A DNA stretch of 64,000 nt, taken from contig JAHEBO010000009.1 in assembly GCA_024642215.1 (NCBI GenBank), forward strand, positions 1-64,000, read 5' to 3'. Both the position numbers and the translations under genes were made by a program. Numbering within the stretch: position 1 is the stretch's first letter; each line of letters opens with the position of its first letter. This document shows, piece by piece, positions 1 to 8,505 of the stretch. Below the pieces are notes generated by a model. The model was not told where the DNA came from. It did no database searches and was given only the letters and a program-made list of their open reading frames with translations. This DNA comes from Limnohabitans sp. Lineage in GTDB: Bacteria > Pseudomonadota > Gammaproteobacteria > Burkholderiales > Burkholderiaceae_C.

Positions 1-44
1 GTGGCGGCCCCCAAGGTTTGGAAGTTCAAAAAGACCTTTTCTGA

Positions 45-389
45 GTGGACCAAAACGCCTTGAGAATTCAAACCAAACTGCGCTGCTTGTTGCAAGCACT
101 GTTGATCAGTGCGGTCATGCTGGCGCCTGTTTGGGGGCAAATTCACAAGACGATACACGGCTTAAAGTCCACAGCCGTTTCTGAACAATCACTCTTCAGT
201 GAGCACACTGAAGGCTCTTTGGTATGCCAAGCCTTAGACCATTTGGCATCCGATGAGGGACCACAGTCAGCAGCCCTCAAGCTCCAGTTTGAACAGCCTG
301 AAGCCTTGTTCATTTCCGGTGAGTTTGCGCAACGTGATGTGGCGCTCACACTGGCATTCTCTGCGCGCGCACCGCCCACCAGCCTTTGA
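45..389 (+). CDS. small exported hypothetical protein (DUF2946-like)
   Basis: A 114-residue protein starting at GTG. It has one N-terminal hydrophobic stretch (about residues 14-31, LLQALLISAVMLAPVWG) followed by IHKTIHG, which resembles small DUF2946-type proteins with a membrane or signal segment followed by a His-x3-His pattern. A short Cys/His/acidic stretch (LVCQALDHLASDE) follows. Such proteins often sit beside TonB-dependent metal receptors, and the next gene is such a receptor 60 bases downstream, so a role in metal homeostasis is a guess from context. The family match is from memory and weak; the exact start is uncertain because the window begins just upstream. Confidence 0.55.
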   Translation: MDQNALRIQTKLRCLLQALLISAVMLAPVWGQIHKTIHGLKSTAVSEQSLFSEHTEGSLVCQALDHLASDEGPQSAALKLQFEQPEALFISGEFAQRDVALTLAFSARAPPTSL

Positions 390-405
390 ATCATGTTTGA
401 GGTTG

Positions 406-423
406 CTCAAGCCAAGGCTTGAG
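406..423. promoter_or_regulatory. 8-bp inverted repeat before the receptor gene
   Basis: CTCAAGCC (406-413) and GGCTTGAG (416-423) are perfect complements separated by AA, in the 60-base gap between the small exported protein and the receptor start at 450. It could be a protein-binding dyad or a small hairpin. There is no T-run, so it is not an obvious terminator. I cannot assign a regulator. Confidence 0.3.
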
Positions 424-449
424 TGCTTGTTCATTTTCAAAGGTTTTTC

Positions 450-2501
450 ATGTTCAAAATTTCTTCTCGACAAGGCACCATGCGTGCGCCTTGCAATGCC
501 TTATTGTCGGTTTCAGCATCCGCCGTGGTGCTTGTAGGTCATGGTTTTTTTGCGTCAGCTGTCTTGGCGCAAGCCGTGCAGGAAGTGGTCATCACGGGCA
601 ATCCATTGTCGAAATCTCAAAGCGTCAATGCGGTCAACAGTTTGTCTGGGCTTTCTTTGCTCCAGCAAGGCCAAAGCACCCTGGGTGAAACATTGAACCA
701 ATTGCCAGGTGTCAGCAGCACCTATTTTGGCCCGAACGCCAGCCGCCCCATCATTCGAGGATTTGATGGCGATCGCATCCGCGTATTGAACAACAGCGGT
801 GCAAGTTTGGATGCTTCATCGCTGAGCTATGACCATGCCGTACCCCTGGATGTGCTGACGACTGAGCGCATCGAAGTGTTGCGCGGACCCGCTGCATTGC
901 AGTACGGTGGCAGTGCCATGGGCGGTGTGGTCAACGTGATTGACAACCGAATTCCTCGACAAGCCATGCAGGGCGTCGCTGGCAAAGCGCAAACTCAGTG
1001 GGGTTCAGGCAATCAAGAGCGTTCTACTGGTGCCATGCTGGAAATCGGTCAAGGGGCATGGGTCTTCCACGCAGATGCGTTTGATCGACGCACTAGCGAT
1101 GTCCAAGTACCGCAAAACTTGCCCTGCACCAAGCCTGGCGCCCCAGAGATTGCTTCACGCATTTGCAACTCTGCCAGCGACTCAAAAGGCGGCGCTGTTG
1201 GTGCCAGTTTGTTTTGGGACCGTGGCTATCTGGGCATGTCATTGAACAGTTACCAAAGCAACTATGGCACCGTGGCAGAGGATGCGGTGACCATTGGCAT
1301 GCGGTCCAATCGCACGTCTTTGGAGGGTGAATGGCGACCTGCTTCAAGCCTGGTTCAAAGTATGAACTTTCAAGCGAGTCAATCGGATTACAAACATACA
1401 GAGTTTGATGCTGGCGAAGCGGGCACTTTGTTTGCCAATAAGGGGCACGATGTTCGCGCGCAGTTGCGACATCAGCCCTGGCATGCCGGCGCTGGTATTT
1501 GGGAAGGTGTCTGGGGTTGGCAGTCAGAGCAGGGCAAATTTTCTGCCGATGGTGCCGAAGCCTTTGCGCCTTTTAGCAATTCCCGCACCAATGCGTTGTT
1601 CTTGCTGGAAGAATACGCGGTCGGCCCAATCCGCTTCAATGTGGGTGTGCGACGTGAAAACGTGAGGGTTGAATCGCTTGGCAATCCAGACCCCGCAGTC
1701 GATCGTTTTGAATTGGCTACGCGCAAGTTTTCACCTCAAAGTTTTGCCACTGCTGCCTCTTGGCAAGTACGGCCTCAATGGCGCGTGAGTGCCAACGCGT
1801 CGCATGTTGAGCGTGCACCCAAAGACTATGAATTGTTTGCCAATGGCCCCCACATCGCCACAGCTGCATGGGAGCGAGGTGATGCCAACTTGGGACTCGA
1901 AAAAGCCAATAGCTTGGACGTGTCTGCTGACTGGCAAGACGGGCCACATCAATTCAAAGTGACGGCATTCCAAAGTCAATTTTCAAATTTCATAGGTCTG
2001 CTGAGCACTTCTGAGATAGAAGAAAACCTGCCACTCCAGGTCTACCAGGGTGTCCGTGCCAAGTTTTCTGGCATGGAGGCTTCGGCTCAATGGCGCTTGT
2101 TGCAGGCTGCCAGTACCCTTGATTGGGCTGTTAAAGCAGATTCGGTGCGTGCTCAAAACCTCGATACACATGAGCCCTTACCACGTATCTCGCCGCTGCG
2201 CTTCGGTTCCAGTTTGATCCATGCTTCAGGACCCTGGCGTGCGCGTTTAGGATTTGATTGGCACGCCGCACAAAACCGAGTTCCAGCGGGCAGTGTGACC
2301 ACGGCGGCATACACCTTGTGGCATGGCTTTGTGAGCTATCAGCAAAAGCTCACAGGGACCACTTTGAATTGGTTTGCCAAAGTAGACAACATCAGCAATC
2401 AATGGGCTTACAGCGCAACATCTATTTTGACGTCAACTGCGCCGGGCAAGTCACCCTTGCCAGGCAGAAGTCTGAAGTTGGGTGTGATGGCTACTTTTTA
2501 A
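450..2501 (+). CDS. TonB-dependent outer-membrane receptor, ZnuD-like
   Basis: Outer-membrane ligand-gated channel powered by TonB. I place the start at ATG 450 (683 residues) because AAAGG lies six bases upstream; an in-frame GTG at 423 lacks such a site. A signal peptide ends near AVLAQA (about residue 41) and is followed by EVVITG, a TonB-box-like segment. The plug domain contains the LNQLPGVSS, RPIIRGFDGDRIRVLNN and IEVLRGPAALQYGGSAMGG blocks, and the barrel ends in a terminal Phe (MATF). The stretch around SYDHAVPLD and GGVVNVIDNRIP resembles the neisserial zinc receptor ZnuD and relatives more than siderophore receptors, so zinc or another metal is the likely ligand. Substrate is inferred; family assignment is firm. 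Confidence 0.88.
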   Translation: MFKISSRQGTMRAPCNALLSVSASAVVLVGHGFFASAVLAQAVQEVVITGNPLSKSQSVNAVNSLSGLSLLQQGQSTLGETLNQLPGVSSTYFGPNASRPIIRGFDGDRIRVLNNSGASLDASSLSYDHAVPLDVLTTERIEVLRGPAALQYGGSAMGGVVNVIDNRIPRQAMQGVAGKAQTQWGSGNQERSTGAMLEIGQGAWVFHADAFDRRTSDVQVPQNLPCTKPGAPEIASRICNSASDSKGGAVGASLFWDRGYLGMSLNSYQSNYGTVAEDAVTIGMRSNRTSLEGEWRPASSLVQSMNFQASQSDYKHTEFDAGEAGTLFANKGHDVRAQLRHQPWHAGAGIWEGVWGWQSEQGKFSADGAEAFAPFSNSRTNALFLLEEYAVGPIRFNVGVRRENVRVESLGNPDPAVDRFELATRKFSPQSFATAASWQVRPQWRVSANASHVERAPKDYELFANGPHIATAAWERGDANLGLEKANSLDVSADWQDGPHQFKVTAFQSQFSNFIGLLSTSEIEENLPLQVYQGVRAKFSGMEASAQWRLLQAASTLDWAVKADSVRAQNLDTHEPLPRISPLRFGSSLIHASGPWRARLGFDWHAAQNRVPAGSVTTAAYTLWHGFVSYQQKLTGTTLNWFAKVDNISNQWAYSATSILTSTAPGKSPLPGRSLKLGVMATF

Positions 2502-2514
2502 GCGCTTCGCTGTC

Positions 2515-2551
2515 AATTCATGGTGCCCTGATAATCAGGGCACCATGAATT
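2515..2551 (+). promoter_or_regulatory. 37-nt perfect palindrome spanning the start codon of the AEC permease gene
   Basis: Two 18-base arms (2515-2532 and 2534-2551) are exact reverse complements around one central A. The right arm holds the AGGG ribosome-binding sequence and the ATG at 2545-2547. In RNA this would form a long stem sequestering the initiation region of the AEC gene. It could also end or process the receptor transcript, but no U-run follows. Seen directly; function is inference. Confidence 0.7.
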
Positions 2552-3501
2552 TCGATCACCCCGTTTTATCTTCGCTGCTGCCTGTTGTCTTTTTGATCTT
2601 GATTGGCTTTGTTGCCGGTCGTGCCAAATTGGTGAGACAAGAAGCTGTGCGCGATTTGTCCAATTTGGTTTTCTTGGTGCTCACACAGGCCTTGCTGTTC
2701 AGAACCATGAGTTCTGTGCATCTGGAAAAATTAGACTTGCGACCTGTCTTCCAATATTTTGTGGTGGCTGGAGGCTTGTTTTTCGTTATGCTCATGGTGT
2801 ACGGCCGTGACTCGCGCGCCTCTGTGTTGGCCTTGGCCAGCATCTTCAGCAACACCCTCATGATTGGCGTGCCCCTCATTGGTTTGGCGTATGGTGAGTC
2901 GGGTCAGGTCTTGTTGTTCACCCTCATTTCTTTGCATGCGTTGGTTTTGCTCACCCTGGCCACAGTGGTACTTGAATTGCAAATGGCGCATGAGCAAGCT
3001 TTTGAAACGGGTGAATCACGGCACATGCTTAAAACAGTTGGTTTGGCCATCAAAAATGCTGTTTTGCACCCTGTGCCCTTGCCCATCTTGATCGGTTTGA
3101 TTTACGCGCAAACTGGCCTGGGCCTGCACCCCATTGTCGACAAACCTTTGCAATTGCTAGGGGCTTCGTTTGGGCCTCTTGCCCTGGTGCTTGTGGGCAT
3201 TACCTTGTCACAAACACCTGTTGGTGACAACTTCAAAGGTGCTTTGAAGATATCTGTGGTGAAAACATTTGTTCACCCCTTGTTGATGGCGGCTGCCGGG
3301 TACGCCATGGGCATGCGGGGCTTGCACCTGACCGTGATGGTGGTGGCGGCTGCTTTGCCCATCGGTGCCAATGTGTTTTTGTTTTCGCAGCGTTATCAAA
3401 AAGAAGAAGACGTGGTCACAGCCGCTGTGGCCGTGTCAACCGCGTTTGCCATTGTCAGCATCACCTTGGTGATGGCGCTGTTGCCCTTGTTGCCTGCTTA
3501 A
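2545..3501 (+). CDS. AEC-family (auxin efflux carrier-like) permease
   Basis: A 318-residue polytopic inner-membrane protein with about ten hydrophobic segments in the two-times-five layout of the AEC/Mem_trans family, whose bacterial members export malonate, malate or other organic acids. Typical features are the N-terminal [16 protein letters not shown] with the conserved [15 protein letters not shown] block, and the C-terminal [15 protein letters not shown]. The ATG at 2545 is the only reasonable start, since the next in-frame Met is about 50 residues inside. The ribosome binding site and start lie in a palindrome. The 3' end overlaps pdxH by four bases in convergent orientation. Substrate unknown. 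Confidence 0.85.
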   Translation: MNFDHPVLSSLLPVVFLILIGFVAGRAKLVRQEAVRDLSNLVFLVLTQALLFRTMSSVHLEKLDLRPVFQYFVVAGGLFFVMLMVYGRDSRASVLALASIFSNTLMIGVPLIGLAYGESGQVLLFTLISLHALVLLTLATVVLELQMAHEQAFETGESRHMLKTVGLAIKNAVLHPVPLPILIGLIYAQTGLGLHPIVDKPLQLLGASFGPLALVLVGITLSQTPVGDNFKGALKISVVKTFVHPLLMAAAGYAMGMRGLHLTVMVVAAALPIGANVFLFSQRYQKEEDVVTAAVAVSTAFAIVSITLVMALLPLLPA

Positions 3502-4130
3502 GGTGCCAAGCGTTCGCGCAACCATTCGCCATCGTTCAGGCGGTAACGCAAACGATCGTGCAAACGGCTTTTACGGCCTTGCCAAAATTGCCATTCATCG
3601 GGCACCAAGCGGTAGCCGCCCCAGTGGGGTGGGCGAGGTGGGTTCAACATGAATTGCGCAGCATACTTGGCCGCGTTGGTGACCAACACTGTACGACCGT
3701 CAATCACCTGACTTTGCGGTGAAGCCCAGGCGCCAATGCGTGAGTCCAGAGGGCGACTGTGAAAGTAGGCATCGCTTTCTTCGTCGCTGACTTTTTCCAT
3801 GCGGCCTTCAATGCGTACCACACGCTCCAATTCAACCCAGTGAAATTGCAGAGCGGCAAATGGATTGCCTGCCAGTTCACGACCTTTGCGGCTGTCGTAG
3901 TTGGTGTACCAAACAATGCCGCGCTCGTCATAGCCTTTGATCAGCACCACGCGTGTACTGGGACGCAGGTTGCTGGCCACCGTGGCCACGGTCATGGCAT
4001 TGGGTTCGGGCACTTCCGATTGAATGGCCTCGTTCAGCCAACGCTCAAATTGTTTCAAGGGGTTGGCATTGGAGGCATCTTCATTCAGTTCGGCCTTTTC
4101 GTAACTCTTGCGCAAATCGGCGATGTTCAT
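3498..4130 (-). CDS. pdxH: pyridoxamine 5'-phosphate oxidase
   Basis: FMN-dependent enzyme oxidising pyridoxamine or pyridoxine 5'-phosphate to pyridoxal 5'-phosphate, in vitamin B6 synthesis and salvage. The 210-residue length is typical. Recognisable blocks are MTVATV followed by [28 protein letters not shown] (FMN and substrate binding), [14 protein letters not shown], the [16 protein letters not shown] segment, and the C-terminal [17 protein letters not shown] and LHDRLRY that close the active site. An AAGGAC ribosome binding site precedes the ATG. It begins two bases after the ChaC-like gene stop, so the two are probably cotranscribed. Confidence 0.96.
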   Translation of the reverse strand: MNIADLRKSYEKAELNEDASNANPLKQFERWLNEAIQSEVPEPNAMTVATVASNLRPSTRVVLIKGYDERGIVWYTNYDSRKGRELAGNPFAALQFHWVELERVVRIEGRMEKVSDEESDAYFHSRPLDSRIGAWASPQSQVIDGRTVLVTNAAKYAAQFMLNPPRPPHWGGYRLVPDEWQFWQGRKSRLHDRLRYRLNDGEWLRERLAP

Positions 4131-4132
4131 GG

Positions 4133-4711
4133 TCAGTCCTTGGCGTGTTCTAACAAAGCCGCAAGGGCTTTGTCATGGATGCCGTGTTGTTTTAAGCTGT
4201 TCAATGTTTCTTGTGCGTAGTCTAAGGTGGTGCCATACCGGCCTTTGGCATTTTGAAAGATGTGCCTGTATTGCGAAGGGGATAGGTCACCTGTGTAGCT
4301 TGGGCTGTTGCGAGGCAACGTAAAGGCCAAGGCGTTCACGGGTCCTTGCGGCGTAGGGCACTGCAACCAACGCGGCGTATACACATTGTTGGGCATTTCT
4401 CTGAACCAAAGTTTTTCAATGGTCTGCTTCACGTTCGCTGCTGGCGTTCTGAAAACCATGCCCTGACAACTGCCCCCAGAGAGTAGCGCAAAAACGAGTC
4501 CGGGACATTCGGGGGTGCCACGGTTCAAACGGCTCCACATTTTCAAGGCGCGATGCCAGCCTTGCACTTTGGTGAGGTGTTGCTCTCGCACTTCGAATTC
4601 TGGCCGCCATATCAGCGACGCATAGCCAAAGACCCACAAATCTTGGTTTGCCGGCCATTGCGACAACAACGCGTCTTTGGTGGGCTCGCACATCGATTGG
4701 TCGGGTCGCAT
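4133..4711 (-). CDS. chaC: gamma-glutamylcyclotransferase (ChaC-like)
   Basis: Probable cytosolic enzyme of the ChaC branch, which cleaves glutathione to 5-oxoproline and Cys-Gly. The diagnostic N-terminal [13 protein letters not shown] (the GYGSLIW-type 5-oxoproline loop) is present. It is followed by [40 protein letters not shown], and the conserved acidic residue lies in the EKLWFREM helix region. I chose ATG 4711 (192 residues); an upstream TTG at 4738 would add nine residues, and neither has a clear ribosome binding site. It is the upstream partner of pdxH. Activity on glutathione is inferred from the family. Confidence 0.85.
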   Translation of the reverse strand: MRPDQSMCEPTKDALLSQWPANQDLWVFGYASLIWRPEFEVREQHLTKVQGWHRALKMWSRLNRGTPECPGLVFALLSGGSCQGMVFRTPAANVKQTIEKLWFREMPNNVYTPRWLQCPTPQGPVNALAFTLPRNSPSYTGDLSPSQYRHIFQNAKGRYGTTLDYAQETLNSLKQHGIHDKALAALLEHAKD

Positions 4712-4787
4712 GCCGAGAGGAGGGGGTGGAAAATTCAAAGTGTATGAAGAGATGGAATACGTCTATTTTGAGGGTAAACCTGAGGAT

Positions 4788-4862
4788 CTAAGTCCGCGTA
4801 CTTAGAAAATTCGTAACCTGTCTGTAACTCGGCATCAGCCAAATTGGGGCTTGTCGAGTTAC
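4788..4862. promoter_or_regulatory. inverted repeats upstream of edd
   Basis: Two dyads lie in the chaC-edd divergent gap. CTAAGT (4788-4793) pairs with ACTTAG (4800-4805), and GTAACTCG (4824-4831) pairs with CGAGTTAC (4855-4862). The GTAAC element recurs at 4813, 4825 and 4873, so this region looks like a multi-site operator for the divergent promoters. Confidence 0.4.
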
Positions 4863-4871
4863 CATTGGCTC

Positions 4872-4886
4872 TGTAACAAAGTTACA
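4872..4886. promoter_or_regulatory. HexR-like operator
   Basis: TGTAACAAAGTTACA is a perfect 6-3-6 palindrome. It matches the published HexR consensus (TGTAAT, three bases, ATTACA) at 12 of 15 positions. HexR is an RpiR-family repressor relieved by 2-keto-3-deoxy-6-phosphogluconate that controls edd-eda and other central carbon genes in proteobacteria. The site is 33 bases before the edd start. The hexR gene itself is not in this window. Confidence 0.55.
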
Positions 4887-4918
4887 AATTGTCTGTCAAA
4901 ATTTTGAAACTAGCACGC

Positions 4919-6766
4919 ATGACCCTGAATGCCACCGTAGCCAAAGTGACCGAGCGGATTGCCCTGCGAAGCCAGGCAATGCGTTTGGCTTATCTTGCGC
5001 AAGTGGACGAAGCCGCTGCGCGCAAACCTGGCGCTGAGCGTTTGGGCTGTGCCAATGTCGCGCATGCCTTTGCCGCCATGCCTGTGGCCGACAAATTCCA
5101 AGCCTCGGGTTTGGCAGCCATTCCTGTGGTGAGTGCCAATGAGCGCAGTCCCAACATTGCAGTGATAACGGCCTACAACGATGTGTTGTCTGCGCACGCC
5201 CCTTTTCAACACTATCCCGATTTGGTCAAAGAAGAAGCGCGCAAGTGGGGCGCCACAGCGCAAGTGGCAGGTGGTGTGCCGGCCATGTGCGATGGTGTGA
5301 CCCAGGGCACACCGGGCATGGAACTGAGTTTGTTCAGCCGTGATGTGATTGCCATGTCCACTGCCGTGTCGCTTAGTCACGATGTGTTTGATGCCGCCCT
5401 GATGCTGGGCGTGTGCGACAAAATTGTGCCGGGTCTGCTCATTGGTGCTTTGCAATTTGGCCATTTGCCCATTGTGTTTGTGCCCGCTGGCCCCATGGGC
5501 AGTGGGTTGTCTAACAACGAAAAATCCAAAGTGCGCGAGCAAGCTGCACAAGGTTTGGTAGGTCGCGCCGAATTATTGAAGGCCGAGTCTGCGGCTTATC
5601 ACGGTGAAGGCACCTGCACGTTTTACGGTACCGCCAACAGCAATCAAATGTTGCTAGAAGCGATGGGATTGCATGTCCCCGGCACTGCGTTTGTGAATCC
5701 AGGTGATGGCCTTCGCCATGAGCTGACGCGCGAATCGGTGCGCACCGTTTTGCAATTGGTCAAAACAAAAAACTTCACACCCATTGGTCATTTGGTAGAC
5801 GAGCGTTGCATCGTCAATGCCATGGTGGCTTTGTTGGCCACGGGTGGTTCTACCAATCACTTGATTCACTGGGTGGCCGTGGCGCGCGCGGCAGGCTTGA
5901 TCATTGATTGGGATGATTTTTCTGCGCTGTCTGATGTGGTGCCTTTGCTCACACGCGTGTATCCCAACGGCAGTGCCGATGTGAACCAATTCCAAGCGGC
6001 TGGTGGGCCAGGCTATGTCATTCGTGAGTTGTTGGATGCAGGCTTCATGCACGCTGATGTGCTGACCGTTCGTGCTGGCGGCCTTCTTGAATTTACGCAA
6101 AAGCCAATGGATGTCAATGGTCAGTTGACTTGGGAAGACATCGGTGCCTCCAAAGACGAAACGGTCGTTCGTCCAGCATCCTCACCCTTCAGTGCCACCG
6201 GTGGTTTGCGTTTGCTGCAGGGCAACTTGGGTCGAAGCGTGATCAAGGTTTCTGCGGTGCCTGAAGCGCAGCATGTGATCGAAGCGCCTGCGCAGGTGTT
6301 TAATTCGCAAGAAGAATTGTTGGCAGCGTTTCAAGCCGGCAACATGGCCAAAGATGTGGTGTGCGTCGTGCGTTGGCAAGGCCCGCAAGCCAATGGCATG
6401 CCCGAGTTGCACAAACTCACACCGCCCCTGGCCGTGTTGCAAGGGCAGGGCTTTAAAGTGGCTTTGGTGACGGATGGCCGCATGAGTGGCGCTTCAGGCA
6501 AAGTACCTGCTGCCATTCACGTGTCGCCAGAGGCCGCATCGGGTGGGCCCTTGGCGCGTGTCTTGGATGGCGACTTGATTCGCCTCGATGCTGTGGCCGG
6601 TACTTTGCAAGTGTTGGTTGATCCCGAAACTTGGAATGCTCGAATTCCCGCTACCATGCCCCCAGAACTGCAAGCGGCCAACAGCCGCGGCATGGGAAGA
6701 GAGCTGTTTGCCAATTTGCGCAAGCATGCTTTGAGAGCTGAAGAAGGCGCCTGCACATGGCTTTGA
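4919..6766 (+). CDS. edd: 6-phosphogluconate dehydratase
   Basis: First enzyme of the Entner-Doudoroff route: 6-phosphogluconate to 2-keto-3-deoxy-6-phosphogluconate plus water, using an Fe-S cluster. The 615-residue length (from ATG 4919) and motifs fit Edd rather than IlvD. These are [78 protein letters not shown] and [22 protein letters not shown]. An in-frame TTG at 4889 would overlap the putative operator, so ATG is preferred. The stop overlaps the eda start by ten bases, meaning translational coupling. Confidence 0.95.
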   Translation: MTLNATVAKVTERIALRSQAMRLAYLAQVDEAAARKPGAERLGCANVAHAFAAMPVADKFQASGLAAIPVVSANERSPNIAVITAYNDVLSAHAPFQHYPDLVKEEARKWGATAQVAGGVPAMCDGVTQGTPGMELSLFSRDVIAMSTAVSLSHDVFDAALMLGVCDKIVPGLLIGALQFGHLPIVFVPAGPMGSGLSNNEKSKVREQAAQGLVGRAELLKAESAAYHGEGTCTFYGTANSNQMLLEAMGLHVPGTAFVNPGDGLRHELTRESVRTVLQLVKTKNFTPIGHLVDERCIVNAMVALLATGGSTNHLIHWVAVARAAGLIIDWDDFSALSDVVPLLTRVYPNGSADVNQFQAAGGPGYVIRELLDAGFMHADVLTVRAGGLLEFTQKPMDVNGQLTWEDIGASKDETVVRPASSPFSATGGLRLLQGNLGRSVIKVSAVPEAQHVIEAPAQVFNSQEELLAAFQAGNMAKDVVCVVRWQGPQANGMPELHKLTPPLAVLQGQGFKVALVTDGRMSGASGKVPAAIHVSPEAASGGPLARVLDGDLIRLDAVAGTLQVLVDPETWNARIPATMPPELQAANSRGMGRELFANLRKHALRAEEGACTWL

Positions 6767-7413
6767 ACGATATGAACAAACCACCATTCACCGCCTTGCA
6801 AGTGATGCAAGACGCCCCCGTCATTCCCGTCATTGTTTTGCACGATGTGGCCCATGCCGTGCCCATGGCGCGTGCCTTGGTGGCCGGTGGCATTCGCATG
6901 TTGGAAGTGACCTTGCGCACTCCTCAAGCGCTGGCCTGCATGGAAGCCATTGCCAAAGAAGTGCCCGATGCCGTGGTGGGCGCGGGTACCGTGCGAACTG
7001 CAGCGGATGCAAAAGCAGCAGCCAATGCAGGGGCCAAATTTGCGGTCAGTCCAGGTTACACCTCGGCGGTGGGCCAAGCGTGTCGCGATCAAAGTTTGTC
7101 TTTGTTGCCCGGGGTGGCCACAGGCAGCGAAATCATGATGGCGCAAGAAGACGGCTACACCGAATTGAAATTCTTCCCGGCCATGCAAGCGGGTGGTCCC
7201 GCCATGCTGAAAGCCTGGGGCGGCCCCTTCTTTGATGTGCGCTTTTGCCCCACCGGTGGCGTCACACCTCAAAATGCTTCAGAGTTCTTGAGCTTGTCCA
7301 ACGTGGCTTGCGTGGGCGGCTCATGGCTGGTGCCGGCCGATGCATTGGCCAAAGGTGATTGGTCTCGCATCGAACAGTTGGCGCGAGAAGCCTGTCAGCT
7401 GAAGTTGCGCTGA
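6757..7413 (+). CDS. eda: 2-keto-3-deoxy-6-phosphogluconate aldolase
   Basis: Class I aldolase splitting KDPG into pyruvate and glyceraldehyde 3-phosphate. 218 residues from ATG 6757; ATG 6772 is an alternative start. Active-site signatures are LEVTLRT (catalytic Glu), [26 protein letters not shown], the Schiff-base Lys in TELKFFPA, and [12 protein letters not shown] at the phosphate site. Directly coupled to edd. The last 19 bases overlap the convergent gloA gene. A distant paralogue acting on the galactose epimer (dgoA) lies less than 0.5 kb further on. Confidence 0.95.
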   Translation: MALNDMNKPPFTALQVMQDAPVIPVIVLHDVAHAVPMARALVAGGIRMLEVTLRTPQALACMEAIAKEVPDAVVGAGTVRTAADAKAAANAGAKFAVSPGYTSAVGQACRDQSLSLLPGVATGSEIMMAQEDGYTELKFFPAMQAGGPAMLKAWGGPFFDVRFCPTGGVTPQNASEFLSLSNVACVGGSWLVPADALAKGDWSRIEQLAREACQLKLR

Positions 7414-7784
7414 ATCAACTCGACCTTGTAACCGTCGGGGTCTGTGATGAAGGCAATCACCGTGGTGCCGCCTTTAACTGGGCCCGCTTCACGCGTGACC
7501 TTTCCGCCGGCATTGCGAATTTTTTCACAAGCTTCGTAGGCATCAGGCACGGCAATGGCCAAGTGACCGTAGGCGGTTCCCATGTCGTAAGACTCTACGC
7601 CCCAGTTGTAGGTGAGCTCTAGCTCTGCATGGTCTGGGTTGCTGCCATAGCCCACAAAGGCCAACGAATACTTGTACTCGGGATTCTCAGACGTTTTGAG
7701 CAATTTCATGCCCATCACGTTGGTGTAGAAGTCGATCGAGCGTTGAAGGTTGCCAACGCGAAGCATGGTGTGTAGTAGTCGCAT
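7395..7784 (-). CDS. gloA: lactoylglutathione lyase (glyoxalase I)
   Basis: Metal-dependent isomerase converting the methylglyoxal-glutathione hemithioacetal to S-lactoylglutathione, a detoxification step. The 129-residue protein has the two VOC beta-alpha-beta modules. Module one is [23 protein letters not shown], ending with the ELELTYNWG metal Glu. Module two is [12 protein letters not shown] (metal His) to [14 protein letters not shown] (last metal Glu). Its position beside Entner-Doudoroff genes makes sense because triose phosphates are the main methylglyoxal source. Convergently overlaps eda by 19 bases. Confidence 0.95.
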   Translation of the reverse strand: MRLLHTMLRVGNLQRSIDFYTNVMGMKLLKTSENPEYKYSLAFVGYGSNPDHAELELTYNWGVESYDMGTAYGHLAIAVPDAYEACEKIRNAGGKVTREAGPVKGGTTVIAFITDPDGYKVELIQRNFS

Positions 7785-7863
7785 AAAACGTATTGTGTCT
7801 GATTGAATAAACCCAGTGGGGTGAGGTGTTATGTGTCAATATCAGGCGCGCAAGACTTGATGT

Positions 7864-8496
7864 TTACGCATCCTTCCAAGCCTGTACAAATGCTGCCGCC
7901 GATTCACCCACCGACTGTGCCGATTTGCCAGGCGCAAACAGGGCAGAACCAATGCCAAAGCCCGAGGCACCACTGTTGCGGTAATCCGCCATGTTGTGGG
8001 TGCCAATGCCGCCTACAGGGATGAGCCGAATGTGCTTTGGCAAGACAGCCCGCATAGATTTGACAACCGCAGGGCTGATCATTTCGGCCGGAAATAATTT
8101 TAGGCCATGTGCGCCAAGCGCAATGGCTTTAAATGCTTCAGTGGGCGTGGCCACGCCAGGCAAAGAAATTAACCCTAGGTTGACGGCTTCACACACCACG
8201 TTGTCATCCAAATGCGGTGAAATGATGAGTTGCCCACCTGCAGCTTTGATGTCACGAACTTGTTGCGCCGTGGTCACGGTGCCCGCACCCACCAAGGCTC
8301 TGGGAAATGCTTCTGCCAAGATCTGAATGCTGCGCAGAGGGTCAGGTGAATTGAGGGGCACTTCCAAAATATGAAAGCCCGCATTCACAATGGCTTGTCC
8401 CACGTCTAAAGCTTCTTCAGGTTTCAAACCGCGCAGAATAGCCACCAAAGGCAGGCTGTTCATGTGCGTTTGAAATTGAGAAAGCAGAGGTGTCAT
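7864..8496 (-). CDS. dgoA: 2-keto-3-deoxy-6-phosphogalactonate aldolase
   Basis: KDPG/KDPGal class I aldolase family, 210 residues. It splits 2-keto-3-deoxy-6-phosphogalactonate to pyruvate and glyceraldehyde 3-phosphate at the end of the DeLey-Doudoroff galactonate route. Motifs are LPLVAILRGLKPEEA, ILEVPLNSPDPLRSI (DgoA-type, unlike LEVTLRT of Eda), VGAGTV, IISPHLDDNVV, LPGVATPTEA, HGLKLFPAE with the Schiff-base Lys, and LIPVGGIGTHNM. Last gene of the minus-strand operon, nine bases after dgoK; that kinase supplies its substrate. Confidence 0.93.
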   Translation of the reverse strand: MTPLLSQFQTHMNSLPLVAILRGLKPEEALDVGQAIVNAGFHILEVPLNSPDPLRSIQILAEAFPRALVGAGTVTTAQQVRDIKAAGGQLIISPHLDDNVVCEAVNLGLISLPGVATPTEAFKAIALGAHGLKLFPAEMISPAVVKSMRAVLPKHIRLIPVGGIGTHNMADYRNSGASGFGIGSALFAPGKSAQSVGESAAAFVQAWKDA

Positions 8497-8505
8497 GCGC
8501 TGAGC

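Noticed and set aside
2515-2551. Palindrome as a rho-independent terminator of the TonB receptor gene
   Set aside because: No T-run follows the stem on either strand and the right arm contains the next start codon, so a plain terminator is a poor description.
6517-7272. Minus-strand open frame across the edd-eda junction
   Set aside because: It spans two well-supported genes in antisense and encodes no conserved sequence.
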